Assembly: GCF_021646545.1 (NCBI RefSeq)
Contig: NZ_JAKIRP010000016.1
Span: 124,001 to 188,000, forward strand
DNA: 64,000 nucleotides
Direction: 5' to 3'
DNA from: Chitinophaga filiformis
GTDB lineage: Bacteria > Bacteroidota > Bacteroidia > Chitinophagales > Chitinophagaceae
The position numbers were made by a program, and so were the translations under genes. Below the pieces are notes generated by a model. It ran no database searches and was not told where the DNA came from. It saw only the letters and a program-made list of their open reading frames with translations. Shown in pieces: positions 34,834 to 46,200 of the stretch; within the stretch, counting starts at the first letter, position 1, and each line of letters begins with the position of its first letter.

Positions 34834-35295
34834 CTATTCACCAATGCGCTTTACCAGTTCATCAATAAAACCGGCCTGCCTTTCATTGATCTTTTCACGG
34901 GCAATATCGACAGGGAACCAGGCCGCCCGGTCTATCTCCGGAAAGGTTTTCATTTTACCTGAACGTGGTGGCCATTCAATTTCAAAGAGATTGCTTACTA
35001 TGCTCTCTGCGTCCAGCTCTCCTTCTACCGCCCAGCAACGCACTGTTTTATGTCCTTTTTGACGAATGGTCGACAGTTGAATGAAATTGCCCGAAGGCCG
35101 GTATCCTGTTTCCTCTTCAAATTCCCGGATAGCGGCTTGTAAAGGCTCCTCCCCTTCCTGGTATTCTCCTTTAGGTACCGACCAGCTGCCAGTGTCTTTC
35201 TTAGCCCAGAAAGGCCCGCCTGGATGTCCCAGGAAGACTTCCAGCTGTTTGCCCTTTTTTCGGTAGAGTAGTATCCCTGCGCTTTGTTTTGCCAT
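34834..35295 (-). CDS. NUDIX hydrolase
   Basis: Cleaves a nucleoside diphosphate linked compound; 153 residues from the start at 35295. The N-terminal SAGILLYRKKGKQLEVFLGHPGGPFWAKKD is typical for the diadenosine-polyphosphate or dATP-cleaving subgroup (inference). The NUDIX box is GEYQEGEEPLQAAIREFEEETGY, i.e. Gx5Ex7REUxEExGU with all metal ligands. An upstream ATG at 35316 would add seven residues. Confidence 0.93.
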   Translation of the reverse strand: MAKQSAGILLYRKKGKQLEVFLGHPGGPFWAKKDTGSWSVPKGEYQEGEEPLQAAIREFEEETGYRPSGNFIQLSTIRQKGHKTVRCWAVEGELDAESIVSNLFEIEWPPRSGKMKTFPEIDRAAWFPVDIAREKINERQAGFIDELVKRIGE

Positions 35296-35331
35296 ACGTA
35301 AAGTTACACCTTGCAATTCTGGTTCCGGTTA

Positions 35332-35445
35332 ATTCGCTCTTGTTATATTGGCATTTAAATCGCTTTTATAAGCTCATTAAAACCGGTTAAACGGCTCTTG
35401 TAAGCAGTTAACTTCATCGACTCTTATAAAAGCCCATTAACACTA
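35332..35445. repeat. Cluster of degenerate repeats with an 11-bp inverted pair
   Basis: About four degenerate units of the type CG-CTCTTgTAAGC-N-TTAA with a spacing of about 28-32 bases, including a perfect inverted pair GCTTTTATAAG (35362-35372) and CTTATAAAAGC (35423-35433). Several TTAA words follow each unit. May be an operator array for the beta-helix gene downstream. Confidence 0.4.
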
Positions 35446-35662
35446 GTTTACACCAGCGTTTGTATAATGCGTTACTATGCCGGAATACAAGCATTAGACG
35501 AGGTTTCCGGATCAGGAAAAAATAATACCGGACGACCGTTAACCTATGTTATTCATAGTGAATCAGATAACCAGCGAGGCAAAAAGAAAATACCTCTTTT
35601 TCAATAGCAGCCTATTCGCAGGATCAAAAATTGACCTATCTTGGACATCTCAGGATTACAAC

Positions 35663-37027
35663 ATGATAGTAGCAGCCCTTCTATATTTGGTTGTTAGTTA
35701 TTCCACCGAAACAAGACTAACCCCAGGCAGTAATATACATTCTTCCAGCCTGACAGACACCGTTGAGACGTCTGCCAGAGAATATACCCTCGTACCGGAT
35801 ATCAGGGGGAGGCTCAATATTGACAATTCAAGGAACACTTACCGTCCCGGAGATATACTAAACCTCAAAGGCAATTTCAAGTCAATCTTCATTGCCAATT
35901 TGAGCGGCACTGCCGCCAAACCGATCGTCATCCGTAACTATCGCAATACGGTTGTGAAGATTGGTGAGCCCAACTGGAACGGAGGTGGTTATTCATCTGC
36001 CTGTGAATTTTCTAACTGTCATTACATTCGTTTTGGCGGCCAGTCAGACCGTAGCCTCTTAGTGATCAATGGTTCAGTGCAGGCGGCCAGGGAAGCGTAT
36101 CACAACCTTCATATCGGCAATAGGACAGATAACATAGAGATCAGTTTTCTGACCATCATGAACGGTGGAAATGGTATTGTAGCGAAGACAGATCCTGTAA
36201 AAGGAGATCCGGGCACCGTCCACCCCACCCTGGTAATCCGCAATCTGCTGATACATAACGTGACCGTTACGGGCACGAAGAATGAAGGCATGTATATCGG
36301 TCATACGGCTACCTACTGGGACCATACCGTTAATCAGCCTTACTATGGCTCGCCTTCAAACTTCACTCCCGGCCATGATTACGTACAACCAGCCAAATGG
36401 GAGAACGTGAAGATCTACAATAACCTGGTCAGCAATACCGGCCTGGATGGTATACAGGCAGCAGCTGTTGATGGCCTGGAGATCTTCCACAATGAAGTCA
36501 CCCAATGGGGCACACAACGCAACCCTGGCCATAATGGCGGCATCCTTATTGGAGGCCGTACCACTAACACCAATACACATGATAACCATGTGCATGATGG
36601 CTGGGGAGAGTTCTGTCAGTTCTATGGCTCGGGAGAAAACGGGGCTACGCATATCATCAGCAACAACCTTTTTACAGACAACCAGGGTGACGGTATTAGT
36701 ATGAGAGGAACCGACAATGCCATCGTGCGCATTACCAACAATACAATAGCCTGCACCAAAGGCAATAGCCTCCGTATTAATGGTTATACCGGTATGAAAG
36801 GTAAACAGATCGTCAATGCCAATGCATTCATTGCGCCCAATGGCGGCAAGGGTGCTCACGTCAGGAACTACATTTATGTAGAACAGGGCGGTGACGCTGA
36901 AGAAGGCACCGGTAACGAAGAGAACAAGAAATTTCAGACCCCGCTGGAAGCCCGCGTGAATACAGCAGAATACTATCGTCCGCAGGAAGGCTCATCCATA
37001 GGAAACGCCGGCTATAGAAGAAAATAG
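35663..37027 (+). CDS. Secreted right-handed parallel beta-helix protein
   Basis: A 454-residue exported protein built of beta-helix rungs. The start at 35663 gives a short hydrophobic leader (MIVAALLYLVVSY); an earlier ATG at 35546 adds 39 residues without a signal. The body has repeated short rungs with N and G at turns (GNRTDNIEISFLTIMNGGN, KIYNNLVSNTGLDG, LEIFHNEVTQWG, ISNNLFTDNQGDGISM, ITNNTIACTKGNSLRI). This is the pectate-lyase/parallel-beta-helix architecture, and polysaccharide lyases or surface glycan-binding proteins have it. No calcium or catalytic motif recognised. Single gene; repeat cluster upstream. Confidence 0.8.
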   Translation: MIVAALLYLVVSYSTETRLTPGSNIHSSSLTDTVETSAREYTLVPDIRGRLNIDNSRNTYRPGDILNLKGNFKSIFIANLSGTAAKPIVIRNYRNTVVKIGEPNWNGGGYSSACEFSNCHYIRFGGQSDRSLLVINGSVQAAREAYHNLHIGNRTDNIEISFLTIMNGGNGIVAKTDPVKGDPGTVHPTLVIRNLLIHNVTVTGTKNEGMYIGHTATYWDHTVNQPYYGSPSNFTPGHDYVQPAKWENVKIYNNLVSNTGLDGIQAAAVDGLEIFHNEVTQWGTQRNPGHNGGILIGGRTTNTNTHDNHVHDGWGEFCQFYGSGENGATHIISNNLFTDNQGDGISMRGTDNAIVRITNNTIACTKGNSLRINGYTGMKGKQIVNANAFIAPNGGKGAHVRNYIYVEQGGDAEEGTGNEENKKFQTPLEARVNTAEYYRPQEGSSIGNAGYRRK

Positions 37028-37073
37028 GCTGCTAACCTACTTCATATAATGTTAAGTTTCCATTAAAAAATTA

Positions 37074-37106
37074 TTTGTTTGTTAAAAAAAAAGAGATATA
37101 TCTTTG
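37074..37106 (+). promoter_or_regulatory. Promoter of the adhesin operon
   Basis: TTTG (37074-37077), 21 bases, TATCTTTG (37099-37106), the same -7 word as at the tRNA-His gene. RNA starts near 37112, leaving a 150-base leader before the first gene. Confidence 0.65.
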
Positions 37107-37261
37107 TCCCAGCATTTTTTGTATTCGAGTTTTAACCCTGATCTTTTGAAAACCTGCAACGACCATAACGTAATATTTCTGTCTTTTAGAGGGGACTAAC
37201 TTTACATCTGTTTTTTGGAGCCTACTTTATTGTTCGATACCAAACTTAGGAATCATTCCTT

Positions 37262-38455
37262 ATGCATATACAGAGCAGAAGGCATTTCTTAAAGAATGCC
37301 GCTATTTTATCCCCTGTACTTACCTTTCTACCGTCTTACCTGACGGCGGGAGCAGGGTCGAAGTTTCGTATCGCCTTCATAGGTACTGGCATGTGGGGAC
37401 AGCAGTACCTGAAACAAGCACTCCAACACAAAGATCTGGACGTAAGAGCAATTTGTGAGACCGATCCGGTCGCAGTCAACCGAAGCCTTGCATTATTTAA
37501 AGAGGCAGGTTACCATCAGCCGGACATTTACCGGGACAATTACCAGACTTTACTCTCCCGTCAGGACATTGATGCCGTTGTTATTGCGGCCCCCTGGCAC
37601 CAGCACTACAGTATTGCAAAAGCGGCGATGCTCGCCGGTAAACATGTGGCCTGTGGCTCCGTAGTGGGGACTACGCTTGAAGAGCACCAGGACATTGTTC
37701 GCATCAGTGAGCAGACACGTTGCCAGTACTTTACGCTGGACGAGCACAGTTACCGCCCCGACCTGCTGGCCATTACCAATATGGTGCAGGAAGGTGTTTT
37801 CGGTGAATTGGAGTCAATACATGCCGGCGCCAGCCATCATGTATTGCCAGCCACGCATGATAAGGCGGCTATGTCCTACCCCGTTTACCCTGCAGCAGCA
37901 GTTGCCAGAATACTGGATCTGCAAAAAGAGAATACATATGTGTCTCTGCAGGTAGTTCAACAAAAGCGGCAATACGCGATCAACAAGCCACTTTCTGGTA
38001 AAGGACATACCCGTTTGTTCTTTACCAGGGGAGAAGTCAACGCTATTTGCCTCACCACCCAACAGGGACAAAAGGTGTGGCTGCAGATGGATGCCGGGGA
38101 AACACAACCTGTTTCCACCGGGTTTCATGTGAACGGCAGTAATGGCTCCTGGGTTGATCTTTTCAACCGCATTTACCTGGAAGATAGTAACCCTGTTAAC
38201 CAGATATGGGAACCGGGCAAACCTTACATAAATCAATATGCACAGCAGGCAAACCTGTCACGTTACAGGCAGATAGAGGAAGGGAATAGCTATGCAATGG
38301 CATTACAGGAATTTGTGGGTGTAATGCAGCAGCGCGATGAACTGTCTGTATATGCTGCTGCCAGCAACAGCATCATAGCACCGATGGCTGCACTTTCTGC
38401 ACAACGCGGAGGGGCGACTGTGCAATTCCCAAAGTTTAGAAACCCGATTATATAA
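37262..38455 (+). CDS. Tat-exported Gfo/Idh/MocA family protein
   Basis: A protein with the oxidoreductase fold of sugar dehydrogenases, 397 residues. The N-terminus SRRHFLKNAAILSPV is a twin-arginine signal, so it would be folded before export. The dinucleotide fold is GTGMWGQQYL with ICETD as ribose-binding end. The family normally has an EKP motif whose lysine is catalytic; here the corresponding loop reads AGKHVACGSVVGTT and lacks it, so it may not be a dehydrogenase. A C-terminal beta domain follows. It is the first gene of a five-gene unit; only 29 bases separate it from the tail-collar gene. Confidence 0.85.
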   Translation: MHIQSRRHFLKNAAILSPVLTFLPSYLTAGAGSKFRIAFIGTGMWGQQYLKQALQHKDLDVRAICETDPVAVNRSLALFKEAGYHQPDIYRDNYQTLLSRQDIDAVVIAAPWHQHYSIAKAAMLAGKHVACGSVVGTTLEEHQDIVRISEQTRCQYFTLDEHSYRPDLLAITNMVQEGVFGELESIHAGASHHVLPATHDKAAMSYPVYPAAAVARILDLQKENTYVSLQVVQQKRQYAINKPLSGKGHTRLFFTRGEVNAICLTTQQGQKVWLQMDAGETQPVSTGFHVNGSNGSWVDLFNRIYLEDSNPVNQIWEPGKPYINQYAQQANLSRYRQIEEGNSYAMALQEFVGVMQQRDELSVYAAASNSIIAPMAALSAQRGGATVQFPKFRNPII

Positions 38456-38484
38456 TTTAAACACTACGTCAAAAAACTGGATCT

Positions 38485-39081
38485 ATGGACACACCATTAA
38501 TGGCAGCGATTATTCTTTTTGCCGGAAACTTCGCACCAAGAAGCTGGGCTCTTTGCTGGGGCCAGATTTTGAGCATTGCTCAGAATACCGCACTGTTCTC
38601 TTTGTTAGGCACTACCTTTGGAGGTAACGGACAAACCACTTTCGCACTGCCTGACCTGAGAGGTCGTTTCCCGCTGGGTACCGGACAGGGTCCCGGATTA
38701 CCTTACGTTAACCTCGGTGAGATGGCGGGTACACCTACCACCACGCTGCTGGTTTCCAACATGCCTGCGCACAACCACACAGGTACTATTGCATCAGCCT
38801 CTGTAGCGCAGGCTGCAACTGCTGCTGCCGGAACAACTGCCACTCCCGGTTCTACTGTCGTGCCGGCCCTACTGCCAACTATCGGAGGCGGTCCAAGCGC
38901 ACAGCCGATCAAAGGATATGGTGTTCCTGACAATACTACCTACCTGGCGCCTACTACTAATGTAACAGGTACTGTGAACATAGGTATTGCAGGCGGCAGC
39001 CAGCCATTCAGCATCATGAACCCTTATCTCGGTATGAACTATATCATTGCCACAGAAGGTATTTTCCCTAGCCGTAACTAA
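38485..39081 (+). CDS. Phage tail-collar domain protein (MdpB-like)
   Basis: A 198-residue protein of the microcystin-dependent/tail-collar type. Motifs: GEI-like start IILFAGNFAPRSWALCWGQ, LFSLLGTTFGGNGQTTFALPDLRGRFPLGTG in parts (LGTTFGGNGQTTFALPDLRG), MPAHNHTG and the closing NPYLGMNYIIATEGIFPSRN, all conserved in that family. The region 100-130 is Ala/Thr-rich and flexible. No signal peptide. Such proteins occur outside phages in Bacteroidota, often several in a row, but here only one copy. It is inside the adhesin operon, nine bases from the next gene. Confidence 0.93.
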   Translation: MDTPLMAAIILFAGNFAPRSWALCWGQILSIAQNTALFSLLGTTFGGNGQTTFALPDLRGRFPLGTGQGPGLPYVNLGEMAGTPTTTLLVSNMPAHNHTGTIASASVAQAATAAAGTTATPGSTVVPALLPTIGGGPSAQPIKGYGVPDNTTYLAPTTNVTGTVNIGIAGGSQPFSIMNPYLGMNYIIATEGIFPSRN

Positions 39082-39090
39082 TAAACTTAT

Positions 39091-40254
39091 ATGCAATCAG
39101 CGCTTTCTATTGGGTTCCTTACTCCTTATTCCGGTGTATATCCTGCCTATTCTGCCCACCTGGTAACAGGTTGGCTGCTGGGTATGGGCTTAGATCCCGT
39201 GCGGCAAAGAACAGTGCAGTTTACATCAGAATATACCCACATGGGAAGCGCTGATGCTTCTGTAGCTGCTGCCCGCAAACTGCTTTTCTTCAACAATGTT
39301 GATATACTGTCTGGTCTTATCAGTTACAAGATAGCACCAGATATTATCCCCTTAGTGGAGAATACAAAAAGACCAGCTTTCTTCTTTGACATGGGCGAGT
39401 ATATCCCTCATTTCCCTTATCTCAGTCCAGATGTTTTCTATGCCTCACATCAGTTGTGGCAATCGGAATATGCATTGGGGAAGTGGGCGCATAACCATTT
39501 CGGAGATGGAGGGCATATGATCATGCCCGTGTATGAAGCAGGTTACCACCTGCATAGTGCATTTAAAGAAGGTGTTACCGCGGCCGGCAGCACGCAGATA
39601 AGTTTTACGGTATTACCATACAATGAGAGTGATCCCAAAAGAATGGAGCTGGATGGACTCTTTACAACGCTCGCCAAAGATCCCCCACCATATGTCCATG
39701 CCATTTTCGCTGGTAGCATGGGTACACGTTTTCTTGAAAAATGGATACAAAGCGGCTTTCATAAAAAAATCCCGCTGCTGATCAACGAAACGATGGCATA
39801 TGATGATGTATTGGAAGATATTAAACATGTAGACCTGGAAATTTATACGTCCATGATGTGGATGCGTGAAGACCAGAACAAGGCGAATCAACAATTTGTA
39901 AAGAAGTTCGAAAGCATGGCTCAGCAACCTGCCAATATCTACGCATTAATGGGATATGAGGCAGGCTTGATGTGGCGGGAATTATTGCCCTACGCTAAGA
40001 AAAAAGACTGGGAGACGGTAAAACAGCAACTCCGCACCGGCGTTATTGATGGCCCCCGGGGACAGAAGAACTTCTACCCCGCTTCAGGATTTGCGCTGCC
40101 TACAGCCAACATACTCAAGATCAGTACAACTGGTAATAAAATAAACAAATTAATTCTTGATCAGGGAGCAGGAATGCGCTATGATGCGAAGGAATTTGAA
40201 ATGATTCACAACGAATCTGTGACCGGCTGGCAAAACCCTTTTCTCTGCATTTAA
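39091..40254 (+). CDS. Periplasmic-binding-fold (Peripla_BP_6-like) protein without signal
   Basis: A 387-residue protein with the type I periplasmic-binding fold as in branched-chain amino acid receptors: IGFLTPYSGVYPAYSAHLVTGW, FFNNVDILSGLISYKIAPD, NTKRPAFFFDMGEYIP, VLPYNESDPKR, FAGSMGTRFLEKW and IDGPRGQKNFYPASGFALP. No signal sequence and no transporter subunits are next to it, so it is most likely cytoplasmic and may be a sensor or a structural part of the neighbouring system. It is nine bases away from both flanking genes, clearly in the operon. Confidence 0.82.
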   Translation: MQSALSIGFLTPYSGVYPAYSAHLVTGWLLGMGLDPVRQRTVQFTSEYTHMGSADASVAAARKLLFFNNVDILSGLISYKIAPDIIPLVENTKRPAFFFDMGEYIPHFPYLSPDVFYASHQLWQSEYALGKWAHNHFGDGGHMIMPVYEAGYHLHSAFKEGVTAAGSTQISFTVLPYNESDPKRMELDGLFTTLAKDPPPYVHAIFAGSMGTRFLEKWIQSGFHKKIPLLINETMAYDDVLEDIKHVDLEIYTSMMWMREDQNKANQQFVKKFESMAQQPANIYALMGYEAGLMWRELLPYAKKKDWETVKQQLRTGVIDGPRGQKNFYPASGFALPTANILKISTTGNKINKLILDQGAGMRYDAKEFEMIHNESVTGWQNPFLCI

Positions 40255-40263
40255 CAGTTTTAT

Positions 40264-43200
40264 ATGAATGATACTTTTACCCGAGGTATCAGCAGAATAC
40301 TGCTGATACTTTTCTTCATGGTTGCCGGCTTTGAGGGCTTTGCGCAGTACACGAAGAGCAGCCTGGAAACAGGAGGCTACTACAGTGCTATGGCCAAAGA
40401 CAATTCTGGCAACCTTTACGTGGTGCGCTACAACAGCTCGACCACGAATTACGAGGTGGCCAAATACACAAATGGCACAGGCACACCACAGGTGATCTAC
40501 TCTAATCTTATTGACGCGAGTGCTAACGAAATTTATTCATGGGGACTCGCGGTCAACGACTTAGGAGATGTATTTGTTACCAATCCCGATCAGGGTACAG
40601 CCTGGAGCATCATTAAACTAGCAGCTCCGACTTATACAGCTTCTGTAATTCACACAGGTAATTATTATTCCGCGCTGGCTGTTGATAATAGCAATAACCT
40701 GCTGGCAATGGAATACAATGCCGGCTCCCAGACATACCAGCTCATGCGTTATCCTTTCGGAGCCGAGCAGTTAGCTGGTAGCCCTGTCTGGGATGGCTTT
40801 ACTTACCCTAATGACGGAGCGGGTAACTTAATTACTCCGGCTACCTATCCGACCAATATTGTCGTTGACTCACATGACAATATTTACCTAACAGACTTTC
40901 ATGAGAACAGCGGCGGGCGCATTGTCAAATTGACTGCACCAGGATTTGGCGCCAGTCAATTGGCTAGCGGCAGAGGATTCTCATCGCTTGCAATAGACGC
41001 TACTGATAACTTTTATACATCTGAAGCAAATCCAGGCGATGCCAATAAATACGAGATAGTAAAATATACTGACCTGACACAAACAGGTCAAGTATTGTAT
41101 TCAGATCTTCACCAGACCACGGGAACTTTCTTTCCCTGGGGATTAGCTATCATGCCTAATGGCAACATATTTGCCAACGACGGTGAAAATGGTGGAGAAG
41201 TCGTTAAACTCTCCCCTCCCAACATCAACGTTTCAGGCGTAGTACGTGCATCAGCTAATCCTACTAACGCAACATCTGTTACTTACACCGTCACCTTCAG
41301 TGGTTCCGCTGCCGGCGTGACAACCAACGCATTCACCCTCGTTCCAACCGGGGTCTCAGGCGCATCCATCACAGGTGTAACAGGCAGCGGTACTACTTAT
41401 ACCGTGACTGTTAACACCGGCACAGGCTCCGGCACCATCGGATTGAACGTCAACGGAACAGGCATATCACCTACGGTTGCCAACGCTCCGTACACCGGAC
41501 AGGTATATATTATCGACAGGGTTGCACCTACTGGTTCAATCCTCATCAATGGTGGCGCCAGTGTGACCAACAATCCAAATGTAACACTGACCCTTACAGG
41601 CAGTGATGCAAACCCTCCATTGCAGATGGCCTTCTCTATCGATGGGGGCGCTTATACTACGTATGAAGCATTTGCAACAACCAAAGCACTGACATTACCG
41701 TCAACAGAAGGTACGAGAACAGTAGATGTGCGTCTGAGAGACGCTGCAGGTAACATTGCTGGTTACAGCGATGATATCACATTAGACCTGACGGCGCCTA
41801 ACACCACATTGACAGGTACTCCGCCTTCAAGCACCAACTCCACAACCGCCACCTTTACGTTCACGTCCAACGACGCCAGCGCTACTTTTGAAGCAAGCCT
41901 GGATGGTGGCGCATATACGGCAGTCGTTTCTCCACGTACCTTTACAGGTCTGGCGGAAGGTGCACATACCTTCTCTGTAAGGGCGGTTGATCCTGCAGGC
42001 AACGTTGATGCTACACCAGCAATTTATAACTGGACAATTGATGCCACCGGTCCGCAGATCACCAGCGTAGGTGTTCCGGCAAATGGATACTACAGGGCAG
42101 GTCAGAACCTTGACTTCAAAGTGAGATACAATGAACCGGCAATCGTAGATCAGACTGCAGGTACACCGTATATCAATCTCATTATCGGTCTTGATGCAGT
42201 ACAGGTTCCTTATATTGGCGGTACGGGTACAAGCGAATTGACATTCCGTTACACCGTACAGCAGGGCGAAATGGATATGGACGGTATCTCCGTACAACCA
42301 CTGGTACAGAACAACAGCGGCTCTATCAAAGATGCGCTGGGTAACGATGCATCTACCTCATTGCAGAATGTTGCTAATACCACCCTTGTACGCGTAAATA
42401 CCTCTATACCGTCAGTTACGCTGTCTACAGTTACGCCGATGCCTACCAATGGAGCGTTTACAGTTACAGCTACCTTCAGCGAAGCAGTAAGCGGCCTCAC
42501 TGTAAGTGATTTCAATGTATTGAATACCACAGTCAGCAACCTGCAGACTTCAGATAATATCACTTACACCGTATTAATGACGCCATCCTCAGACGGAACA
42601 CGGAATATCAGTCTACCGTCAGGTGCAGCTGTTAATATTGGAGGAAACCCTAACACACCTTCCAATACGCTCACTTATACTTATGATGCTACTGCGCCAA
42701 CGGTTACATCCGTAGCAGTACCAGCTAATAAGTATTACAGAGCAGGTGAAACACTCAACTTTACTGTCAATTTCAGTGAGAATATCATACTGAATACTGC
42801 AGGCGGTACACCTTCCCTCCGTCTTACCATCGGTGCTATTCCTGTAGAGGCCACTTACACGGGCACCTCAGGCAGCAATGCGCTGACATTCAGCTATACC
42901 GTAGTGAACGGAGATATGGACATGGATGGTATCACTGTAAATGCGCTGACATTAAACGGTGCAACGCTCAGAGATGCGGCTACCAACAACGCCAACCTGA
43001 CGCTGAACAACGTGGCGCCAACTACGGGCGTGTTTGTAAATACAGCACATCCTTCCGTAACCATCTCTTCTGCGGCACCAGCTATCGTGAATGCGCCATA
43101 TACGGCGACTATCACTTTCAGTGAGGCAGCATTCAACTTTGTGGCCAGCGATATCACAACATCCAACGCAAGCCTTAGCAACCTGTCCACTTCAGACAAT

Positions 43201-46200
43201 ATCACTTACACCGTGCTGGTTACACCAACCACCGACGGAACCGTGACTCTGAATATAGCAGCAGATGTGGCTGAGAACATTGCAGCAAATGGCAACAGCG
43301 CTTCCAATACACTGTCCCGCATCTATGATGTGGCTCCTCCTTCTGTAACAGCTGTAGACGTACCTGTCAACGGTTATTATAAAGCAGCTACCATCATGGA
43401 CTTCACTGTTCATTTCAGTGAAAACATTACACTGAACACAAGTGGTGGTACCCCCACCCTGAGCCTGATCATCGGTTCATCAACCGTAAATGCTACCTAT
43501 AACGGTACTTCCGGCACAGATGGGCTGAACTTCAGCTATACTGTAGTGAACGGCGACATGGACATGAATGGTATTCAGGTAAGTGCGCTCCTGTTAAATG
43601 GCAGCACCATTAGGGACGTTGCAAATAACAATGCAATACTGACATTGAATAATGTGGCTAATACCGCAGGCGTATTTGTCAATACCCAGCATCCGTCAGT
43701 AACATTATCTACGACGGCACCTGCGCTGGTAAATGTTCCATACACAGTGACTGTCACCTTCAGCGAAGAAGTAACCGGCCTTACTGCAGGCGATTTCAAT
43801 GTAACGAATGCAACAGTAGGTACCCCGGCCACTACAAATGATATCACTTATACTGTACTGGTTACTCCTACTGCAGATGGTCCTGTAAGCATCAGCCTGC
43901 CAGCAGGTGCCGCAGTAAATATCGGCGACAATGACAATACCGCTTCCAACACCATCAACAATACCTATGATGGTACCGTTCCAACGGTTACTGCTGTAGC
44001 AGTTCCTGCAAATGGATATTATAAAGCAGGTACAACGCTCGACTTCATTGTTCGTTTCAGCGAGAACATCACGCTGAATACAAGCGGTGGTAATCCAGGT
44101 CTGGCGCTCACCATCGGTACGGCAACTGTTAATGCTGCCTATACTGGTCTTAACGGTACAGATGGGCTGAATTTCAGTTACACTGTACAAAGCGGAGATA
44201 TGGACATGGACGGTATCGTTATAAACAACCTGGTGCTGAATGGTGCTACTATCAAAGATGATGCAACCAACAACGCTAACCTGACCTTGAATAATGTCGG
44301 TAATACTACCCTTGTAAGGGTAAATACATCGATCCCGACAGTAACATTGTCAACTACTGCGGCTGATCCGACAAATGCGCCATTCACTGTTACAGTTACC
44401 TTCAGCGAAGCAGTGACCGGCCTGGATTTAGCTGATTTCAATGTGTCAAATGCGACACTCAGCAGCCTGAACACTGCAGACAATATCACCTATACGCTGC
44501 TGTTCTTCCCAGCCTCCAACGGACTGACAAGTATCAGCTTACCAGCAGATGCAACGTTGAACATCGGCGACAATGGCAACACGGCTTCCAATACGCTGAC
44601 CCGCGTCTATGATGCTACCGCGCCAACGGTTACATCTGTAGCAGTACCTGCCAACAGGTATTATGTATCGGGTGAAACACTCAGCTTCACTGTTAATTTC
44701 AGCGAAGACATCATCCTGAATACCACAGGCGGTACACCTACCCTGGGCCTTACTATAGGTACTACTGCGGTGCAGGCTGCTTACGCCGGTACTGCTGGTA
44801 CTGACGCACTGGTATTTACCTATACCGTAGCAAACGGCGATCTGGACACAGACGGTATCACAGTAAATACACTGACATTAAACGGTGCAACTATCAGGGA
44901 TGCAGCTACCAACAACGCTAACCTCACGCTTAACAACATAGCGCCTACTTCAGGTGTACTCGTAGATGGTACCACTCCGGTAGTTACAGCTGTGACAGTT
45001 CCGGTAAATGACTACTACAACGCAGGTGCACCACTTAACTTCACCGTTCGTTTCAATGAACCTGTGATCATCAATACTACCGGTGGTACGCCAACCCTGG
45101 CACTCAACATCGGCGGTACAGTGGTTAATGCTGCATACACGGGTACAAACGGTACAGATGGACTGAACTTCAGTTATGTTGTGCTGGACGGCCAGATGGA
45201 TATGGACGGTATTCAGGTGGTTTCCCTCAACGCCGCAGGAAGCACTATCAGAGACGCCGCTACCAACGACGCAGACTTAACGCTGAATAATGTTGGCAAC
45301 ACCTCCGGTGTATTTGTGAACACTGCCCATCCGTCAGTAACTATCAGCACCACAGCTACTGCAAGCGTAAACACACCATTCACCGTAGATATCGCCTTCA
45401 GCGAAAACGTGACCGGCTTTACCAGCGCTGACGTTGCGGTTACAAATGGAAACGCAAGCCCTGTAACGGTGATCGACAATGCGCATTACAGCATCATTGT
45501 TGTGCCGACAACAGAAGGTGTAGTGACCGTAAACATTCCGGCAAATGTGGCTGAGAACATTGGACACAATGGCAACATTGCATCCAATACGTTAAGTATC
45601 ACTTACGATATCACTAAACCAACTGTTACTTCCGTAACAGTACCAGCGGATAAATATTACAACGCAGGTCAGGTACTGAACTTCACCGTTAACTTCGATG
45701 AAGACGTCAACCTGAACATGCCGCCAGCTGCTGATCCTTACCTCACACTGACTATCGGTGCCGCGACTGTAAATGCTACTTACGCCGGTGCTTCCTCAGC
45801 AAGAGAACTGAACTTCAGCTATACTGTAGTGAATGGAGATCAGGATATGGACGGTATCACTGTTGGCACACTTGTTTTAAACGGCAGCTCAATACAAGAC
45901 GCTGCTGATAACGACGCAGATCTGACATTGAACAACATCGGTAACACCACTCAGGTAAGAGTAAACACTACTAACCCGAGCGTGACACTGTCTTCTACTG
46001 CCAATGCGCTGGTCAACGCACCGTTCACCGTAACAGCGACCTTCAGTGAAGCAGTGACAGTATTGACCGCAAGTGATTTCTTAGTCACCAACGGTGCGCT
46101 TTCCGGCCTGTCATCTCCAGACAACATCACTTACACCATCACCGTAACACCAACTGCCGATGGCCCGGTAACCATACAGGTGCCAGCTAATGCAGTTGTA

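Noticed and set aside
32184..39081. Prophage suggested by GH19 and tail-collar genes
   Set aside because: They are 6 kb apart, in ordinary gene neighbourhoods, with no capsid, portal, terminase or integrase genes.
41763..45567. Several 70-160-codon minus-strand frames in the adhesin gene
   Set aside because: They recur with the repeat period and are mirror frames of the A-B array.
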